Source: Cryptosporangium arvum DSM 44712
GTDB taxonomy: Bacteria > Actinomycetota > Actinomycetes > Mycobacteriales > Cryptosporangiaceae
Direction: 5' to 3'
Length of the DNA: 64,000 nt
NCBI RefSeq assembly: GCF_000585375.1
Contig: NZ_KK073874.1
Location: 8,777,913 to 8,841,912, forward strand
The stretch's first letter is position 1; every line of letters starts with the position of its first letter. The position numbers and the translations under genes are program-made. Shown here piece by piece: positions 61,792 to 64,000 of the stretch. The notes below the pieces were generated by a model that did not search any database, was not told the DNA's origin, and worked only from the letters and a program-made list of their open reading frames with translations.

Positions 61792-62010
61792 ATGACGCTC
61801 ACCGTCAAGGCCGAAGCGCTGTTCGTCAGCGCGGTGCAGCCCTCCGAGGACACCACGAGTGCCCTCCTGGAAGCGGCGATCGAGGCCAGCCTGGAGCGGT
61901 TCGGCGGCCCCGCCGGGTGCGCTCAGCGTCTGGCCGCCGAGTTCGGCGACCACCCCGAGACCGCCGTCCCCCGCATGCGCTGGGCCCTGGACGCCGTCTC
62001 CGACTCCTAG
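61792..62010 (+). CDS. Hypothetical protein, 72 aa
   Basis: Small helical acidic protein: LTVKAEALFVSAVQPSEDTT, then AAIEASLERFGGPAGCAQRL, AAEFGDHPETAVPRMRWALD. It looks like an actinomycete-specific short protein of unknown role. ATG at 61792 with GGGGGAAG six bases upstream. It ends 9 bp before the convergent purB stop. Confidence 0.65.
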   Translation: MTLTVKAEALFVSAVQPSEDTTSALLEAAIEASLERFGGPAGCAQRLAAEFGDHPETAVPRMRWALDAVSDS

Positions 62011-62018
62011 CTCGACCC

Positions 62019-63437
62019 CTACAGGATGTCGCCCGGGGTGTAGAGGGCGGCCTTCGGGTGGCGGCCGGCCACCTCGCCCACCCGCCGAGCCACCTCGGCG
62101 ACCTGCGCCGACGCCGCCCCGGTGAACGACGACGGGTCCGCGACCAGCGACGCGACGGTGGCGGAGTCCAGCCGCAGCCGCTCGTCGGAAGCCAGGCGGT
62201 CCAGCAGATCGTTGCGCTCGATGCCCTTCTCCCGCATCTCCAGCGCCACCGCGACCGCGTGTTCCTTGATCGCCTCGTACGCCACCTCGCGCCCGACCCC
62301 CCGCTGCACCGCGGCGACGAGCACCTTCGTCGTCGCGAGGAAGGGCAGGTAACGGTCGAGCTCGCGCTGCACCACCGCCGGGTACGCGCCGAACTCGGTG
62401 AGCACGGTGAGGAACGTCTGGAACAGGCCGTCCGCGGCGAAGAACGCGTCCGGCAGCGCGACCCGACGGACGACGCTGCAGAACACGTCCCCCTCGTTCC
62501 ACTGGTTGCCGGCCAGCTCACCGGTCATCGACGCGTACCCGCGGATGATCACCGCGAGCCCGTTCACCCGCTCGCACGAACGCGTGTTCATCTTGTGCGG
62601 CATCGCCGACGACCCGACCTGCCCGGCCTGGAACCCCTCGGTGACCAGTTCCTGGCCCGCCATCAGGCGGATCGTCGTCGCCAGGCTCGACGGCCCGGCG
62701 GCGGCGACGACGAGCGCCGACACCGCGTCGTAGTCCAGCGACCGCGGGTAGACCTGCCCCACGCTCGTGAACACGCGTGCGAACCCGAGGTGCCGCGCCA
62801 CCGCCTCTTCCAACGCGGCCAGCTTCAGCGGGTCACCGCCCAGCAGGTCCAGCTGGTCCGCCGCGGTACCGACCGGCCCCTTGATCCCGCGCAGCGGATA
62901 CCGGTCCAGCAGCTCGGAGAGCCGCTCGTAGGCCAGCAGCTGCTCCTCGGCGGCCGAGGCGAACCGCTTGCCGAGCAGCGTCGCCTGCGCCGGCACGTTG
63001 TGCGAGCGGCCGGTGAGCACGAGCGCGTCAAACTCGACCGCCCGGGCCGCGAGCCGCACCAGCGACGACACCACCCGGTCGCGGATCAGCTCCAGCGACG
63101 CCCGGACCTGCAGCTGCTCGACGTTCTCGGTCAGGTCCCGGGAGGTCATCCCCTTGTGGATGTGCTCGTGGCCGGCCAGCGCCGAGAACTCCTCGATGCG
63201 TGCCTTCACGTCGTGCCTGGTCACGCGTTCACGCGCGGCGATCGACGCCAGGTCGACGTTCTCCACGACGGCCTCGTACGCCTCGACGACACCGTCGGGC
63301 ACCGGTGTGCCCAACTCGCGCTGCGCCTTGAGCACCGCGATCCAGAGCTGTCGCTCCAGCACGATCTTGTGCTCGGGCGACCAGATCTGGGTCAGCTCGG
63401 GCGAGGCGTAACGGGCGGCGAGAACATTCGGGATCAC
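62019..63437 (-). CDS. purB: Adenylosuccinate lyase
   Basis: Fumarase/aspartase superfamily lyase of 472 residues. It acts twice in purine synthesis: SAICAR to AICAR, and adenylosuccinate to AMP. Motifs: VLAARYASPELTQIWSPEHK, HIHKGMTSRDLTENVE, TGRSHNVPAQATLLGKR and the superfamily signature VGSSAMPHKMN with the catalytic Ser. ATG at 63437. It stands apart from the purSQL and purFM units but in the same 20-kb block. Confidence 0.96.
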   Translation of the reverse strand: MIPNVLAARYASPELTQIWSPEHKIVLERQLWIAVLKAQRELGTPVPDGVVEAYEAVVENVDLASIAARERVTRHDVKARIEEFSALAGHEHIHKGMTSRDLTENVEQLQVRASLELIRDRVVSSLVRLAARAVEFDALVLTGRSHNVPAQATLLGKRFASAAEEQLLAYERLSELLDRYPLRGIKGPVGTAADQLDLLGGDPLKLAALEEAVARHLGFARVFTSVGQVYPRSLDYDAVSALVVAAAGPSSLATTIRLMAGQELVTEGFQAGQVGSSAMPHKMNTRSCERVNGLAVIIRGYASMTGELAGNQWNEGDVFCSVVRRVALPDAFFAADGLFQTFLTVLTEFGAYPAVVQRELDRYLPFLATTKVLVAAVQRGVGREVAYEAIKEHAVAVALEMREKGIERNDLLDRLASDERLRLDSATVASLVADPSSFTGAASAQVAEVARRVGEVAGRHPKAALYTPGDIL

Positions 63438-63451
63438 CTACCCATCTTCGC

Positions 63452-64000
63452 TCACACGATCAGCAGCGTCTTCCCGACCGTGGTCCTCGCCTCGATCGCG
63501 GCATGTGCGTCCGCCGCGCGCTCGAGCGGGAACGTCGACCCGATGAGGGGTTTCACGCCGGACTCGAGCGCGGCGCGAGCCAGCTCCGGGACTGTTCCAC
63601 GCACGTCGCGCAGCGTGAGCACGCGCCCGGCCACCGTCTGCGGATCGGTCATCCGCCCCCCGGCACCCCCGTGGATCACGAACCGTCCCGCCGGCTTCAG
63701 CGCCCCGGCCGCGGCCGCCCCGATCTCCCCGCCCACGCCGTCGAACACCAGGTCGAGACCACCGGACAGCTCGCGGACCCGCTCCGCCCAACCCGGCTTC
63801 CCGTACTCGACGGCCACGGCCTTCTCGTTGACGACGCCCAGCTTGGCGCTACTACCCACCGCGCCGATCACGCGGGCACCGACACCGAGAGCGAGCTGAA
63901 CCAGCAGACTGCCGAGCCCGCCGGCCGCCGCCTCGACCAGCACCCACTCCCCGGCCACCGGTGCGGCGAGCCGGAACAGCCCCACTGCGGTCCGCCCGTC
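63452..64000 (-). CDS. Zinc-binding-type MDR dehydrogenase / quinone oxidoreductase, 5' end outside window
   Basis: The C-terminal 182 residues of a medium-chain dehydrogenase/reductase. The Rossmann loop EAAAGGLGSLLVQLALGVGA, the NADPH-binding VFDGVGGEIGAAAAGALKPA and the end part GVKPLIGSTFPLERAADAHA are as in the quinone oxidoreductase (QOR) class. The GroES-like domain lies beyond the window edge. It ends 15 bp before the purB start on the same strand, so purB may be read from the same transcript. Confidence 0.85.
   Translation of the reverse strand, partial: DGRTAVGLFRLAAPVAGEWVLVEAAAGGLGSLLVQLALGVGARVIGAVGSSAKLGVVNEKAVAVEYGKPGWAERVRELSGGLDLVFDGVGGEIGAAAAGALKPAGRFVIHGGAGGRMTDPQTVAGRVLTLRDVRGTVPELARAALESGVKPLIGSTFPLERAADAHAAIEARTTVGKTLLIV

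Overview
This is a high-GC actinomycete chromosome segment. The evidence is the GC-rich third codon positions, frequent GTG starts, a BldC regulator, a DUF3073 protein, DUF2510 and DUF5753-type proteins, and the actinobacterial order bldC - DUF3073 - purM - purF - SCP2-like protein. Low-complexity membrane proteins and missing close matches to well-known genera suggest a less-studied filamentous family such as the Cryptosporangiaceae, but that is inference.

Layout. 0-7.3 kb: small catabolic and redox genes (mannitol-type dehydrogenase, S15/CocE hydrolase, quinone-type oxidoreductase), with TetR/MarR regulators; three of the promoter regions here carry clear palindromic operators. 7.3-16.2 kb: a decayed strip. 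Intact phosphoketolase, SPFH, DUF6544-like, ricin-lectin and cupin genes sit among remnants of a GGDEF protein, an ECF41-type sigma factor, a P-type ATPase, a DUF4389 protein, a MmyB-like regulator and a zinc alcohol dehydrogenase. 16.7-21.2 kb: CorA transporter and a MerR / SnoaL / SDR / esterase group. 21.3-22.9 kb: four tRNA genes (Lys, Glu, Asp, Phe) around a secreted polysaccharide deacetylase. 23-30.5 kb: small enzymes, SsuD, a response regulator, a coiled-coil protein, a TetR/FAD-monooxygenase pair and a probably inactive exonuclease-like protein. 30.5-33.9 kb: a PHP-UvrD helicase fusion.

34-41 kb holds the most unusual unit: five co-directional genes coding for a J-like/TPR membrane protein, a short Hsp70, an ESAT-6-sized helical protein, a three-module FtsK/SpoIIIE ATPase and a tail-anchored coiled-coil protein. 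They are closed by a hairpin terminator. No other ESX component is present, so this looks like a chaperone-coupled ATPase machine of unknown purpose.

41-54.2 kb is the conserved purine block (bldC, DUF3073, purM, purF, purL, purQ, purS). Inserted between DUF3073 and purM is a two-gene graspetide (ATP-grasp RiPP) locus with a structured leader. A large membrane protein with a roughly 660-residue low-complexity tail lies between the purF side and purL. 54.4-64 kb: a TetR gene that appears to start at CTG, two paralogous small secreted proteins, other exported proteins, a YGQ-rich membrane-anchored solute-binding protein, an XRE/small-partner pair, purB and a truncated oxidoreductase.

Four purine-pathway steps (PurF, PurLQS, PurM, PurB) are encoded here in three transcription units. 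The 4-nt stop/start overlaps in purS-purQ-purL indicate coupled translation of the FGAM synthase complex.
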